Position numbers and translations under genes: made by a program | The notes under the pieces: model-generated | Told to the model about the DNA's origin: nothing | What the model saw: only the letters and a program-made list of their open reading frames with translations | Database searches by the model: none | In this document: positions 1 to 9,717 of the stretch, in pieces | Layout of the letters: each line of letters opens with the position of its first letter | Numbering within the stretch: position 1 is the first letter of the stretch | DNA from: Pseudomonas parafulva | GTDB taxonomy: Bacteria > Pseudomonadota > Gammaproteobacteria > Pseudomonadales > Pseudomonadaceae | DNA length: 64,000 bases | Direction of reading: 5' to 3' | Assembly (NCBI RefSeq): GCF_000800255.1 | Contig: NZ_CP009747.1 | Span: 2,480,001-2,544,000 of the forward strand

Positions 1-206
1 GCCTTCTCCTTCGGCGTCAGGGTCGACGCCTGAGCAGCGGTCTTGCCGCGCTTGGCAGCCGGCTCCTTGGCCGTACTGGCCGAACCGCTGGTGGGAAGGT
101 CTCGGATATGGCCGATACTCGACTTCACCACGTACTGGTTGCCCAGGTACTTGTTGATGGTCTTGGCCTTGGCCGGGGATTCCACAATGACCAGCGATTT
201 GCCCAT
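1..206 (-). CDS. topA: DNA topoisomerase I, N-terminal part (partial, runs off the window)
   Basis: Relaxes negatively supercoiled DNA in the cytoplasm. Only the first 68 or so codons lie in the window, reading leftwards from an ATG at 206. The translation opens with [20 protein letters not shown], the Toprim-domain start of bacterial type IA topoisomerases (the ESPAKA motif). After GHIRDLP it enters a Lys/Ala-rich stretch, as is usual in pseudomonad TopA. A near-consensus sigma-70 promoter lies 60-90 bases upstream, with a hairpin in the leader. The rest of the gene, including the catalytic tyrosine and zinc fingers, is outside the window. Confidence 0.93.
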   Translation of the reverse strand, partial: MGKSLVIVESPAKAKTINKYLGNQYVVKSSIGHIRDLPTSGSASTAKEPAAKRGKTAAQASTLTPKEK

Positions 207-267
207 GGATCGGAGTATTCCTGAATCTGAAGATGAAAAACGCGTCAGGTGCCGCACGCGGCACCGC

Positions 268-296
268 TATATATAGTGGCGTAGGAGTGAGGTCAA
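268..296 (-). promoter_or_regulatory. Sigma-70 promoter of topA
   Basis: On the minus strand TTGACC (291-296) is separated by 17 bases from TATATA (268-273), each hexamer one base from consensus. Transcription would begin near 261 and give a leader of about 55 bases. The leader contains a hairpin at 248-265 (GGTGCCG, four-base loop, CGGCACC). The promoter sits between the stop of the DUF1653 gene and topA, so topA need not depend on its upstream neighbour. Confidence 0.6.
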
Positions 297-306
297 GCGC
301 GGTCGA

Positions 307-558
307 TCACTCGACGGCCTTTGCACCCCGTGCCAAGAGCCCGTCTTCAGCCCTGAGCAGAGCAAAGCGCGGCACCTGCTCGCCGTCAACCTCGACCGAC
401 TCCTGAAACATCGAGAGAGGCCGCACCCAAAAGCTGTAATCACCATACAGGCATTGGTAGAAGACCATCCACTCTTCGCTCTCGGAATGCCGCGCGACAC
501 TGAAGACACGGTACTCAGGCCCTTTGTAATGCCGGTACACACCTGGCTGTATCTGCAT
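307..558 (-). CDS. DUF1653 domain protein
   Basis: An 83-residue protein starting MQIQPGVYRHYKGPEYRVFS, which matches the DUF1653 family (short beta-rich proteins with an N-terminal GxYrHYKG motif and a conserved W-V-R-P segment, here FWVRPLSMF at about residues 44-52). The function of the family is not established. I chose the ATG at 558 because AGGA lies about seven bases upstream and because the longer frame, open to 762, would run through the fadA terminator. It lies in the same direction as fadBA and topA but is cut off from fadA by that terminator. Confidence 0.85.
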   Translation of the reverse strand: MQIQPGVYRHYKGPEYRVFSVARHSESEEWMVFYQCLYGDYSFWVRPLSMFQESVEVDGEQVPRFALLRAEDGLLARGAKAVE

Positions 559-582
559 GTCACGTCCTCTCGCGCACAAACT

Positions 583-616
583 CTGTAAAAAACAAAACCG
601 GGGCACAGGGCCCCGG
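583..616 (-). terminator. Rho-independent terminator of fadBA
   Basis: On the minus strand a perfect 7-bp stem (CCGGGGC at 610-616 pairing with 598-604) with a five-base loop is followed by a T-rich tract (TTTTGTTTTTT, 583-597). It lies 20 bases past the fadA stop and is the clearest intrinsic terminator in the window. Confidence 0.88.
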
Positions 617-635
617 CTGCTGTCCTGCGACGCGA

Positions 636-1826
<1,191 letters not shown>

Positions 1827-1842
1827 CTAGCTCAGTGGCCGT

Positions 1843-3990
1843 TCAGTTGAAGAAACGCTGACCGTTCTTGGCCATTTCACGCAGCTTCGCAGTCGGGTGG
1901 TACAGCGGACCCAGATCGGCATACTGGTCGGCCAAGGCAACGAACTCGGCCACACCGATCGAGTCGATGTAGCGCAGCGCGCCGCCACGGAAGGGAGGGA
2001 AGCCAATGCCGTAGACCAGGCCCATGTCCGCTTCGGCAGCCGTCTCGACGATGCCGTCTTCCAGGCAGCGCACGGTCTCCAGGCACAGCGGCACCATCAT
2101 CCAGTTGATGATGTCTTCGTCGCTGACTTCACGCTGCTCGTAGATCACGGGCTTGAGCACTTCCAGGACCGACGCATCGGCGACCTTCTTCGGTTTGCCG
2201 CGCTTGTCGGTTTCGTAGGCGTAGAAGCCCTTGCCGTTCTTCTGGCCCAGACGATTGGCCTCGTACAGGGCATCGACGGCGGAGCGACGCTCGTCTTTCA
2301 TGCGGTCGGGGAAGCCCTCGGCCATCACATCGCGGCCGTGGTGGCCGGTGTCGATGCCGACCACATCCATCAAGTAGGCCGGGCCCATGGGCCAGCCGAA
2401 CTTCTCCATGACCTTGTCGATGCGCACGAAGTCCACGCCTGCGCTGACCAGCTTGGCGAAGCCGCCGAAGTAAGGGAACAACACGCGGTTGACCAGGAAG
2501 CCCGGGCAGTCGTTGACCACGATCGGGTTCTTGCCCATCTTCTTGGCGTAGGCCACGGTGGTGGCGACCGCCACGTCACTGGACTTTTCGCCGCGGATGA
2601 CTTCGACCAGCGGCATCATGTGCACCGGGTTGAAGAAGTGCATGCCGACGAAGTTTTCCGGGCGTTTGAGCGCCTTGGCCAGCAGGTTGATGGAAATGGT
2701 CGAGGTATTGGAGGCCAGAATGGCATCGTCTTTGACCTGCCCTTCCACCTCGGCCAGTACCGCCTGCTTGACCTTCGGGTTTTCGACCACGGCCTCGACG
2801 ACGATGTCGACGTTGGCGAAGTCGCCGTAGGACAGGGTCGGGCGGATGGCGTTGAGCGCCTCGGCCATCTTCGCCGAGGTCAGACGACCTTTCTCGACGC
2901 GGTTGCCGAGCAGCTTGGAGGCTTCGCTCAAGCCCAACTGGATCGCTTCCTCGCGGATATCCTTCATCAGGATCGGCGTACCTTTGACCGCCGACTGGTA
3001 GGCGATGCCGCCACCCATGATGCCGGCGCCGAGCACGGCCGCCTGCTTCACATCGTGGGCGATCTCGTCGTGGGCCTTGGCCTTGCGCTTGAGTTCCTGA
3101 TCGTTGAGGAACAGCCCGATCAGACTCTCGGCCACCGAGGTCTTGGCCAACTTGGCAAAACCGGCGGCTTCAACCTCCAGGGCCTTGTCACGGCCGAAGT
3201 TGGCAGCTTTCTGGATACTCTTGATGGCCTCGACCGGCGCTGGATAGTTCGGCCCAGCCTGGCCGGCGACAAAGCCTTTGGCCGTCTCGAAGGCCATCAT
3301 CTGCTCGATGGCGTTGAGCTTGAGCTTCTCAAGCTTTGGCTGGCGCTTGGCCTTGTAGTCCAGCTCGCCACTGATGGCGCGCTTGATCAGGTCCAGGGCA
3401 CCGGCCTGCAACAGTTCAGGCGCGACCACGGCATCGACGGCGCCCACTTTCAGGGCGTCTTCGGCGCCGTTTTCCTTACCCGAGGCGATCCACTCGATGG
3501 CGTTGTCCGAGCCGATCAGCCGTGGCAGACGCACGGTGCCGCCAAAGCCTGGGTAGATGCCCAGCTTGACTTCCGGCAGGCCGATCTTGGCGCTGCTGGC
3601 CATCACGCGGTAGTCGGCGGCCAGGCACATCTCCAGACCGCCGCCCAGGGCGATGCCGTTGATCGCGGCCACGGTGGGCACCTGCAGGTCTTCGAAGTCG
3701 CTGAAGATGCGGTTGGCTTCCAGATTACCGGCGACCAGTTCGGCCTCGGGCAGCTTGAAGTTATCGACGAATTCGGTGATGTCGGCACCGACGATGAACA
3801 CGTCCTTGCCGCTGCTGACGATGACGCCCTTGATGGACGCATCGGCTTTGATCGTATCGACTGCCTGGCGCAGCTCGTTCAGGGTCAGGCGATTGAATTT
3901 GTTGACGGACTCACCCTTGAGGTCGAAGCGCAGTTCGACGATGCCGCTTTCAAGAGCCTTAACCGTGATGGCTTTACCTTCGTAAATCAT
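1843..3990 (-). CDS. fadB: Fatty acid oxidation complex alpha subunit (enoyl-CoA hydratase / 3-hydroxyacyl-CoA dehydrogenase)
   Basis: Multifunctional beta-oxidation enzyme of 715 residues. The N-terminal crotonase domain (about 1-190) has the oxyanion and catalytic segments [10 protein letters not shown] and [16 protein letters not shown] Rossmann NAD-binding domain begins near residue 315 with [17 protein letters not shown], and the C-terminal dehydrogenase domains include [14 protein letters not shown] chose the ATG at 3990 because GGAGA stands just before it, and [10 protein letters not shown] is the usual FadB start. The open frame extends 28 codons further without a good ribosome site. 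It is first in the fadBA operon and probably repressed by PsrA. Confidence 0.96.
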   Translation of the reverse strand: MIYEGKAITVKALESGIVELRFDLKGESVNKFNRLTLNELRQAVDTIKADASIKGVIVSSGKDVFIVGADITEFVDNFKLPEAELVAGNLEANRIFSDFEDLQVPTVAAINGIALGGGLEMCLAADYRVMASSAKIGLPEVKLGIYPGFGGTVRLPRLIGSDNAIEWIASGKENGAEDALKVGAVDAVVAPELLQAGALDLIKRAISGELDYKAKRQPKLEKLKLNAIEQMMAFETAKGFVAGQAGPNYPAPVEAIKSIQKAANFGRDKALEVEAAGFAKLAKTSVAESLIGLFLNDQELKRKAKAHDEIAHDVKQAAVLGAGIMGGGIAYQSAVKGTPILMKDIREEAIQLGLSEASKLLGNRVEKGRLTSAKMAEALNAIRPTLSYGDFANVDIVVEAVVENPKVKQAVLAEVEGQVKDDAILASNTSTISINLLAKALKRPENFVGMHFFNPVHMMPLVEVIRGEKSSDVAVATTVAYAKKMGKNPIVVNDCPGFLVNRVLFPYFGGFAKLVSAGVDFVRIDKVMEKFGWPMGPAYLMDVVGIDTGHHGRDVMAEGFPDRMKDERRSAVDALYEANRLGQKNGKGFYAYETDKRGKPKKVADASVLEVLKPVIYEQREVSDEDIINWMMVPLCLETVRCLEDGIVETAAEADMGLVYGIGFPPFRGGALRYIDSIGVAEFVALADQYADLGPLYHPTAKLREMAKNGQRFFN

Positions 3991-4456
3991 CAACTGATCT
4001 CCACGATATGGAAGCTGAACTGTACACGCCGAACGCTGGCAGCCGGGTCGTTTGCAAGACCTTCTGCCAGGCACACCCGTCAGCGCGCTGGTCGGGATTC
4101 TGGACGAGCGATGTGAACATACAAACGCTCAATTCATACGCCCGTTTGATTTGGGTCCGCACACATTCTCCGAAAAGGCCGAAGTTGTCAAATACCCACA
4201 AGTCCCCGAAAAAAGCGACTTTCCAGTCATTTTGTTACAGATTTGAAAAAACAGGATAAGCCTGATTGCTCACCATTCATCACAGCGATTCAGGCGTGAT
4301 GCGGTGAAAATGGCGTCGGAAAAGAAGTCAGCTCAGACGAAAGCATGAACGCGCCGATGAAGTTGCAGGCGCTTTCGCTGTTGACGGGGCGCAAGCCTGG
4401 CCTTTTTGCCCTGAGGATCAGCGGGATCGACGTGGCTGCCAGGGCTGGGGAAAGGT
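3991..4456. other. Intergenic region upstream of fadB (466 bases)
   Basis: It holds the presumed fadBA promoter and operator in its left half. Between about 4200 and 4456 I see no convincing gene. Short open frames in both directions there lack ribosome sites and have no recognisable product. The small protein gene that ends at 4457 also reads leftwards, so this stretch is its downstream region as well as the fadB leader. Confidence 0.6.
4122..4191 (-). promoter_or_regulatory. Putative fadBA promoter with PsrA-like inverted repeat
   Basis: On the minus strand a perfect TTGACA (4186-4191) is followed after 17 bases by a poor -10 (GAATGT, 4163-4168). Just downstream an inverted repeat, CAAACG (4143-4148 on this strand) and CGTTTG (4122-4127) separated by 15 bases, would cover about +8 to +35. 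PsrA, the fatty-acid-responsive TetR repressor of pseudomonad fadBA, is known to bind CAAAC/GTTTG-type half sites, but usually with closer spacing. The assignment is therefore an inference from motif and position. Confidence 0.4.
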
Positions 4457-4894
4457 TCAGGCGAGTGTTTCCAGGGTATGCGCGATGTCCTGAAGAACAG
4501 CCGTGTCGCCACGCTCACTCCAGCACAGCGCGATCATGCGGCTATCAGCCTCCACCTTATAGACAGTGGCAGGCAAGCGCGCGAAGCATTGTGCCAAGCG
4601 CGGTTCCTCGCAGGGCTCACGCCAGGTGTTCAGCCACACGCCGGGGCTCACCTGCCAGTAGCACCAAGTATCCTCATGCCCTCTGCGCCGCGCACGGTGG
4701 TATTGGGGGCATGGACTGGGCGGCTCGTTTTCCAGCCAATGCGGCCATTTCTGCGGGCTGAGCTGCATGGCCAGACCCATGCGCCGGCCCTCCAGCCGCA
4801 GGTTCATTTGCTCGCTCTGCTTACGCGAGGGACGCAGCCAGGCCAGCGGGCTGAGAATCAGCGCAAGGATTGACACCACCAGCCATACCGTCAT
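4457..4894 (-). CDS. Hypothetical membrane-anchored protein
   Basis: A 145-residue protein that I do not recognise. It starts MTVWLVVSILALILSPLAWL, one hydrophobic helix at residues 2-20, followed by basic residues. That suggests an N-terminal inner-membrane anchor with a soluble remainder. The rest is rich in Trp, Cys, Arg and Pro (for example DTWCYWQVSPGVWLNTWREP), with no repeat or catalytic motif that I can name. I chose the ATG at 4894 because GGGGGA lies seven bases before it. Two further in-frame ATGs upstream (4909, 4921) lack such a site. It is divergent from the stress protein gene. Confidence 0.65.
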   Translation of the reverse strand: MTVWLVVSILALILSPLAWLRPSRKQSEQMNLRLEGRRMGLAMQLSPQKWPHWLENEPPSPCPQYHRARRRGHEDTWCYWQVSPGVWLNTWREPCEEPRLAQCFARLPATVYKVEADSRMIALCWSERGDTAVLQDIAHTLETLA

Positions 4895-5001
4895 ATCTGT
4901 ATCCCCCATAATGCGTTGCACAGGCGCGGCTTGGTCATTTCATCTCGCCGGGCCAGAAAGCGACCATACTTTTACTATCGCGATTTTCAGGAGTCCCGCT
5001 C

Positions 5002-5442
5002 ATGTCCTACGAACATCTTCTGGTCGCCGTCGACCTGACCGAGGAATGCGACCCGGTGATCAAGCGCGCCATGAAGCTCGCCGAACCGACCGGCGCCAAG
5101 GTGTCGCTGGTGCATATCGTAGAGCCCATGGCCATGGCATTCGGTGGCGACGTGCCGATGGACCTGTCGCAACTGCAACAGCAGCAGTTCGACCAGGCCA
5201 AGGAGCGCATGGACCGGTTGTACGCCAAGTATCCCGGCATCAATCGCGGTGATTCGCACCTTAAATATGGCCAGCCTCGCCAGGAGATCCACCAGTTGGC
5301 CACCGATGAAGCCTGCGACCTGATCGTGGTCGGCAGCCATGGCCGTCATGGCCTGGCGCTGCTGCTGGGCTCCACGGCCAATGACGTCCTGCACGGCGCA
5401 CCGTGCGATGTGCTGGCCGTGCGACTGCTGAAAAAGGACTGA
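5002..5442 (+). CDS. Universal stress protein, UspA family
   Basis: A single-domain Usp of 146 residues with the alpha/beta fold signature: N-terminal YEHLLVAVDLTEE, central HIVEP, and C-terminal DLIVVGSHGRHG followed by LGSTANDVL and APCDVLAV. The glycine loop has eight residues between its second and third glycines rather than the nine of the ATP-binding Usp consensus. It may therefore belong to the non-ATP-binding UspA branch; this is inferred from spacing alone. GGAG precedes the ATG. It converges on uup with a shared hairpin between them. Confidence 0.92.
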   Translation: MSYEHLLVAVDLTEECDPVIKRAMKLAEPTGAKVSLVHIVEPMAMAFGGDVPMDLSQLQQQQFDQAKERMDRLYAKYPGINRGDSHLKYGQPRQEIHQLATDEACDLIVVGSHGRHGLALLLGSTANDVLHGAPCDVLAVRLLKKD

Positions 5443-5450
5443 TGCCCGTG

Positions 5451-5492
5451 CTGGCACTGCCCTCGTGACTCAGGTCGCGAATGCAGTGCCAG
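5451..5492. terminator. Hairpin between the convergent usp and uup genes
   Basis: A perfect 10-bp inverted repeat (CTGGCACTGC at 5451-5460 and its complement at 5483-5492) with a 22-base loop fills the 57-base gap between two convergent stop codons. There is no T tract, but the position suits a bidirectional terminator. Confidence 0.5.
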
Positions 5493-5499
5493 GGTCCGC

Positions 5500-7431
5500 T
5501 CAGCCCTCCAGTTCAGCCCAGCGCTCGACCAGCGCATCAAGCTCAGCCTGCAACTGTTCGAGCTTGGCCAGCACCTGCGAAGTTTCAGCAATCGGCCGCT
5601 GATAGAAGTCCGAAGCCCCCACCTGCGCCTGCAGCACAGCCATCTTCTGCTCCAGTGCATCGATCTGCCCAGGCAGCATCTCCAGTTCGCGCTGCAGCTT
5701 GTAGCTGAGTTTTTTCTTGCCGCTGTCGGCGGTTTGGGCGACAGCAAGTTCGGGCACGTCAGCCACCTCGACCTTCTCCACCACAGCGCTATTGAGCGCG
5801 GACTTGCCGCCCTTGCTCTCGGCCACCCCCAGCAACTTGGGCGAGCCGCCCTGACGAATCCAGTCCTCGTAGCCCCCGACATACTCCCGCACTTTGCCCT
5901 GCCCTTCGAACACCAGGGTGCTGGTCACCACATTGTCGAGGAAGGCCCGGTCGTGGCTGACCATGAGCACGGTGCCCTTGAAGTTGGCCAACACCTCTTC
6001 GAGCAGCTCCAGGGTTTCCACGTCCAGGTCGTTGGTCGGCTCGTCCAGCACCAGCAAGTTCGCCGGTTTGCTGAACAGCTTGGCCAGCAGCAGCCGTGCG
6101 CGTTCGCCGCCAGACAACGCCTTGACCGGCGTGCGCGCACGCTGCGGGCTGAACAGGAAGTCGCCGAGGTAGCTCAGCACATGCCGGTTCTGACCATCGA
6201 TTTCGATGAAGTCGCGGCCCTCGGCCAGGTTATCGATCACCGTCTTCTCGAGGTCGAGTTGGTGACGCATCTGATCGAAGTAGGCGACCTCCAGCTTGGT
6301 GCCGCGCTCGACCTTGCCACTGGTGGGCTCCAGGTCGCCGAGCATGAGCTTGAGCAAGGTGGTCTTGCCAGTGCCGTTGGCGCCGAGCAGGCCAATGCGG
6401 TCCTGACGCTGCAGCACCATCGAGAAATCCTTGACCAGCTTGGGGCCTTCGGGATGGGCGAAGCTGACGTTGTCCAGCAGCATCACCTGCTTGCCAGACT
6501 TGTCCGCGACCTCGATCTGGATGTTCGCCCGGCCCTGGCGCTCACGACGCTCACCGCGCTCCACGCGCAGCGCCTTGAGGGCGCGCACCCGCCCTTCGTT
6601 GCGGGTACGCCGGGCCTTGATGCCCTGGCGGATCCAGACCTCTTCCTGGGCCAGACGCTTGTCGAACAGCGCGTTGGCGGTCTCCTCTGCGGCCAGCGCC
6701 GCCTCTTTGTGCACCAGGAAACTGGCGTAGTCGCCGTTCCAATCGATCAGACCGCCACGGTCCAGTTCGAGGATGCGGGTGGCCAGGTTCTGCAGGAAGG
6801 AACGGTCGTGGGTAATGAACAGCACGGCACCGTTGAAGCCATTCAGGGCCTCTTCCAGCCAGGCAATGGCGCCGATGTCCAGGTGGTTGGTCGGCTCATC
6901 GAGCAGCAGCAGATCGGGCTCGGACACCAGGGCCTGAGCCAGCAGGACACGTCGACGCCAGCCGCCGGACAACTCGGCGAGGGTCTTGTCCGCCGGCAGT
7001 TGCAGGCGACTCAGGGTGCTTTCCACGACCTGTTGCAGACGCCAGCCATCGCGGGCCTCGATCTCGTGCTGGACGTGCATCAGCTTGTCCAGGTCGTCGT
7101 CGCCCTGGATGTTCTGGCTCAGGTGATGGTATTCGGCGAGCAAGGCGCCAACGCCATCCAGACCCTCGGCCACCACGTCGAACACGCTGCGCTCGTCGGC
7201 CACCGGCAGTTCCTGCGGCAGCTCGCCAATTTTCAGCCCGGGGGCACGCCAGATGTCACCTTCGTCGGGTTTTTGCTCACCCTTGACCAGGCGCAGCATG
7301 CTGGACTTGCCAGTGCCATTGCGACCGATGATGCACACCCGCTCGCCACGGGCGATCTGCCAGGACACTTTGTCCAGCAGCGGCATGGCACCGAACGCGA
7401 GGGACACATCGCTGAATTTGAGCAGGGTCAT
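5500..7431 (-). CDS. uup: ABC-F family ATPase (Uup-like)
   Basis: A soluble 643-residue protein with two ABC ATPase domains and no membrane segments, as in the ABC-F proteins that act on ribosomes. Walker A motifs are GRNGTGKSS (near residue 36) and GANGTGKTT (near 350). The signature motifs are LSGGWRRR and LSGGERAR, and both Walker B segments read LLLDEPTNHLD or LVLDEPTNDLD. The C-terminal 70 residues form the coiled-coil domain typical of Uup (EMLPGQIDALEQKMAVLQAQ and on). I chose the ATG at 7431 because GGAG stands six bases upstream; an ATG at 7437 is too close to it. It is divergent from slt. Confidence 0.9.
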   Translation of the reverse strand: MTLLKFSDVSLAFGAMPLLDKVSWQIARGERVCIIGRNGTGKSSMLRLVKGEQKPDEGDIWRAPGLKIGELPQELPVADERSVFDVVAEGLDGVGALLAEYHHLSQNIQGDDDLDKLMHVQHEIEARDGWRLQQVVESTLSRLQLPADKTLAELSGGWRRRVLLAQALVSEPDLLLLDEPTNHLDIGAIAWLEEALNGFNGAVLFITHDRSFLQNLATRILELDRGGLIDWNGDYASFLVHKEAALAAEETANALFDKRLAQEEVWIRQGIKARRTRNEGRVRALKALRVERGERRERQGRANIQIEVADKSGKQVMLLDNVSFAHPEGPKLVKDFSMVLQRQDRIGLLGANGTGKTTLLKLMLGDLEPTSGKVERGTKLEVAYFDQMRHQLDLEKTVIDNLAEGRDFIEIDGQNRHVLSYLGDFLFSPQRARTPVKALSGGERARLLLAKLFSKPANLLVLDEPTNDLDVETLELLEEVLANFKGTVLMVSHDRAFLDNVVTSTLVFEGQGKVREYVGGYEDWIRQGGSPKLLGVAESKGGKSALNSAVVEKVEVADVPELAVAQTADSGKKKLSYKLQRELEMLPGQIDALEQKMAVLQAQVGASDFYQRPIAETSQVLAKLEQLQAELDALVERWAELEG

Positions 7432-7666
7432 GATCATCTCCAAAAACCGGGCGCGCATTCTACCTGACTTTTGCCCTGCCTTGGCCGGTGCATGCAGCGG
7501 TGTGCTGGCGCAGCGCAGGCTTTGCGACGCGTGGTCGAGGTTCACGATTCGATACAAGCACAGTGCTTTCATCCACGACCGGCAACCGGCTAAGCTAGGA
7601 ACCAAACGACCTCACCAGTGTTGGCTTCGCCGTCACTTTCTCATGGTTCAACTGCCCGGACGTCTC

Positions 7667-9595
7667 ATGCGCAGCCGCCTGTTCCACTTCGTTTCCTGCC
7701 TGGTGCTCAGCGCCGCCACCGCGAGCGCTGCCCACGCCACCGACATCACCCAGCAGCGCCAGTACTACGACGAGGCCAAACGCGCACTCGCCAAGGGCGA
7801 CAAGGGGCCTTACCTGCGCTATGCCCAAGCCCTGAGCGACTACCCGCTGACCCCTTACCTGGCCTACGATGAACTCACCGCACGGCTGAAGACCGCCAGC
7901 AACGAGGAAATCGAGGGTTTTCTCGCAAAGCACGGCGACCTTCCCCAGGCCAACTGGATGAAATTGCGCTGGCTGCGCTGGCTGGCCGAACGCGGCGACT
8001 GGAAAACCTTCGCCCGTTATTACGACGCCAAACTCAATTTCACCGAACTGGACTGCCTCAATGGCCAGTACCAACTAGCCAGCGGCCAGCGCGCCGAAGG
8101 TTTCGCCACGGCCGAGAAGCTGTGGAATGTCGGCAAGTCGCAACCCGCGACCTGCGATACCTTGTTCGGTCTGTGGGCCGCCGAGGGCCAGCTCACCGAG
8201 GCGCGGCGCTGGCAACGGGCCAAATTGGCGGCCGAAGCACGCAACTACAGTCTGGCCAATAACCTGGTACAGACCCTGCCCACGCTCGGCACACAGGGAA
8301 AGTTGCTGATCGACGTGGCGCAGAAACCGGAACTGCTCAAGCAACCTTCCCGCTTCCAGCCGGCCAGTGACGCCATGTCCGATGTCGTCAGCCTGGGCCT
8401 GCGTCGCCTGGCACGCCAGGATCCGGACCAGGCCATGGCGCTGCTCGACGACTACGCCCAGCGCATGCACTTCTCACGCGATGAAAAAGTCGCCATCGCC
8501 CGCGAAATCGGTCTCACCCTCGCCCGCCGCTACGACCCGCGCGCACTCGACCTGATGACCCGCTACGACCCGGAGCTGCGCGACAACACCGTCAGCGAAT
8601 GGCGCATGCGCCTGCTGCTGCGCTTGGGCCGCTGGGAGGACGCCTACGAACTGAGCCGACGTCTGCCCCAGGACCTGGCCGGTAGCAGCCGCTGGCGCTA
8701 CTGGCAGGCGCGCAGCCTGGAACTGGCACAACCGAACAACCCGCAGATCCCGCTGCTGTACAAGAACGTGTCGCGTGAGCGCGACTTCTATGGCTTCCTG
8801 GCTGCCGATCGGGCACAGACGCCTTACCAGCTCAACAACAAACCGCTGGTGCTGAGCCAGGCCCTGCTGAACAAAGTGCGCAACACGCCCGGCGTGCGCC
8901 GCGCCCTGGAATTCCATGCGCGCGGGCAGATCGTCGAGGGGCGGCGCGAGTGGTACCACGTCAGCCGTCACTTCAACCGCGACGAGATGGTCGCCCAGGC
9001 GCGCCTGGCTTACGATCTGCGCTGGTACTTCCCGGCCATCCGCACCATCAGCCAGGCCCAGTACTGGGACGATCTGGACATTCGCTTCCCCATGGCCCAC
9101 CGCGACACCCTGGTGCGCGAAGCCAAGGTCCGCGGCCTGCATTCGAGCTGGGTGTTCGCCATTACCCGCCAGGAAAGCGCGTTCATGGACGACGCCCGCT
9201 CGCCCGTGGGTGCCAGCGGCCTGATGCAGTTGATGCCAGGCACCGCCAAGGAGACCGCGCGCAAGTTCAGCATTCCGCTGGCCTCGCCAGCGCAGGTACT
9301 GGACCCGGACAAGAATATCCAGTTGGGCGCCGCCTACCTCAGCCAGGTACATGGGCAGTTCAACGGCAACCGGGTGCTGGCATCGGCTGCCTACAACGCC
9401 GGCCCGGGCCGCGTGCGGCAGTGGCTCAAAGGCGCCAAGCACTTGAGTTTCGATGTCTGGGTCGAGTCGATTCCATTCGATGAAACCCGTCAGTACGTGC
9501 AGAACGTCCTGTCGTACTCGGTCATCTACGGCCAGAAACTCAACGTACCGCAACCGTTGGTGGACTGGCACGAGCGCTACTTCGACGACATGTAA
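7667..9595 (+). CDS. slt: Soluble lytic murein transglycosylase
   Basis: Periplasmic enzyme that cleaves peptidoglycan to 1,6-anhydro muropeptides. The 642 residues comprise a signal peptide (MRSRLFHFVSCLVLSAATAS, cleaved after AHA), a long alpha-helical superhelical U/L region, and a C-terminal lysozyme-like domain. The catalytic Glu is E503 in the ITRQESAF motif, followed by GASGLMQLMPGTA and AAYNAGPGRVRQW, the family 1 lytic transglycosylase motifs. An in-frame ATG eight codons upstream (7643) is possible, but the chosen start gives the cleaner signal peptide. Confidence 0.93.
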   Translation: MRSRLFHFVSCLVLSAATASAAHATDITQQRQYYDEAKRALAKGDKGPYLRYAQALSDYPLTPYLAYDELTARLKTASNEEIEGFLAKHGDLPQANWMKLRWLRWLAERGDWKTFARYYDAKLNFTELDCLNGQYQLASGQRAEGFATAEKLWNVGKSQPATCDTLFGLWAAEGQLTEARRWQRAKLAAEARNYSLANNLVQTLPTLGTQGKLLIDVAQKPELLKQPSRFQPASDAMSDVVSLGLRRLARQDPDQAMALLDDYAQRMHFSRDEKVAIAREIGLTLARRYDPRALDLMTRYDPELRDNTVSEWRMRLLLRLGRWEDAYELSRRLPQDLAGSSRWRYWQARSLELAQPNNPQIPLLYKNVSRERDFYGFLAADRAQTPYQLNNKPLVLSQALLNKVRNTPGVRRALEFHARGQIVEGRREWYHVSRHFNRDEMVAQARLAYDLRWYFPAIRTISQAQYWDDLDIRFPMAHRDTLVREAKVRGLHSSWVFAITRQESAFMDDARSPVGASGLMQLMPGTAKETARKFSIPLASPAQVLDPDKNIQLGAAYLSQVHGQFNGNRVLASAAYNAGPGRVRQWLKGAKHLSFDVWVESIPFDETRQYVQNVLSYSVIYGQKLNVPQPLVDWHERYFDDM

Positions 9596-9603
9596 GCCTC
9601 ACA

Positions 9604-9638
9604 GCCCTTTCGGAGCCTTCCCACGGCTTTGAAAGGGC
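9604..9638. terminator. Hairpin downstream of slt
   Basis: GCCCTTTC (9604-9611) pairs perfectly with GAAAGGGC (9631-9638), and an inner AGCC/GGCT pair extends the structure. It lies nine bases past the slt stop and before the dsbD operon. It has no strong T tract. Confidence 0.55.
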
Positions 9639-9717
9639 CTCATGTCGGACTGGGTTAACCCACGGTTAATCAGCTCGCTCCAGCATGGTGCAATCACTGC
9701 ACTGCCAAGGCGTCGAC

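Noticed and set aside
1897..4116. Long open frame antisense to fadB (739 codons)
   Set aside because: Shadow frame in GC-rich DNA. The product is His/Asp/Leu/Val-rich with no domain, and fadB on the other strand is unambiguous.
4345..4761. Plus-strand frame of 138 codons upstream of usp
   Set aside because: It overlaps most of the minus-strand membrane-anchored protein gene, which has a better ribosome site and a clear N-terminal helix.
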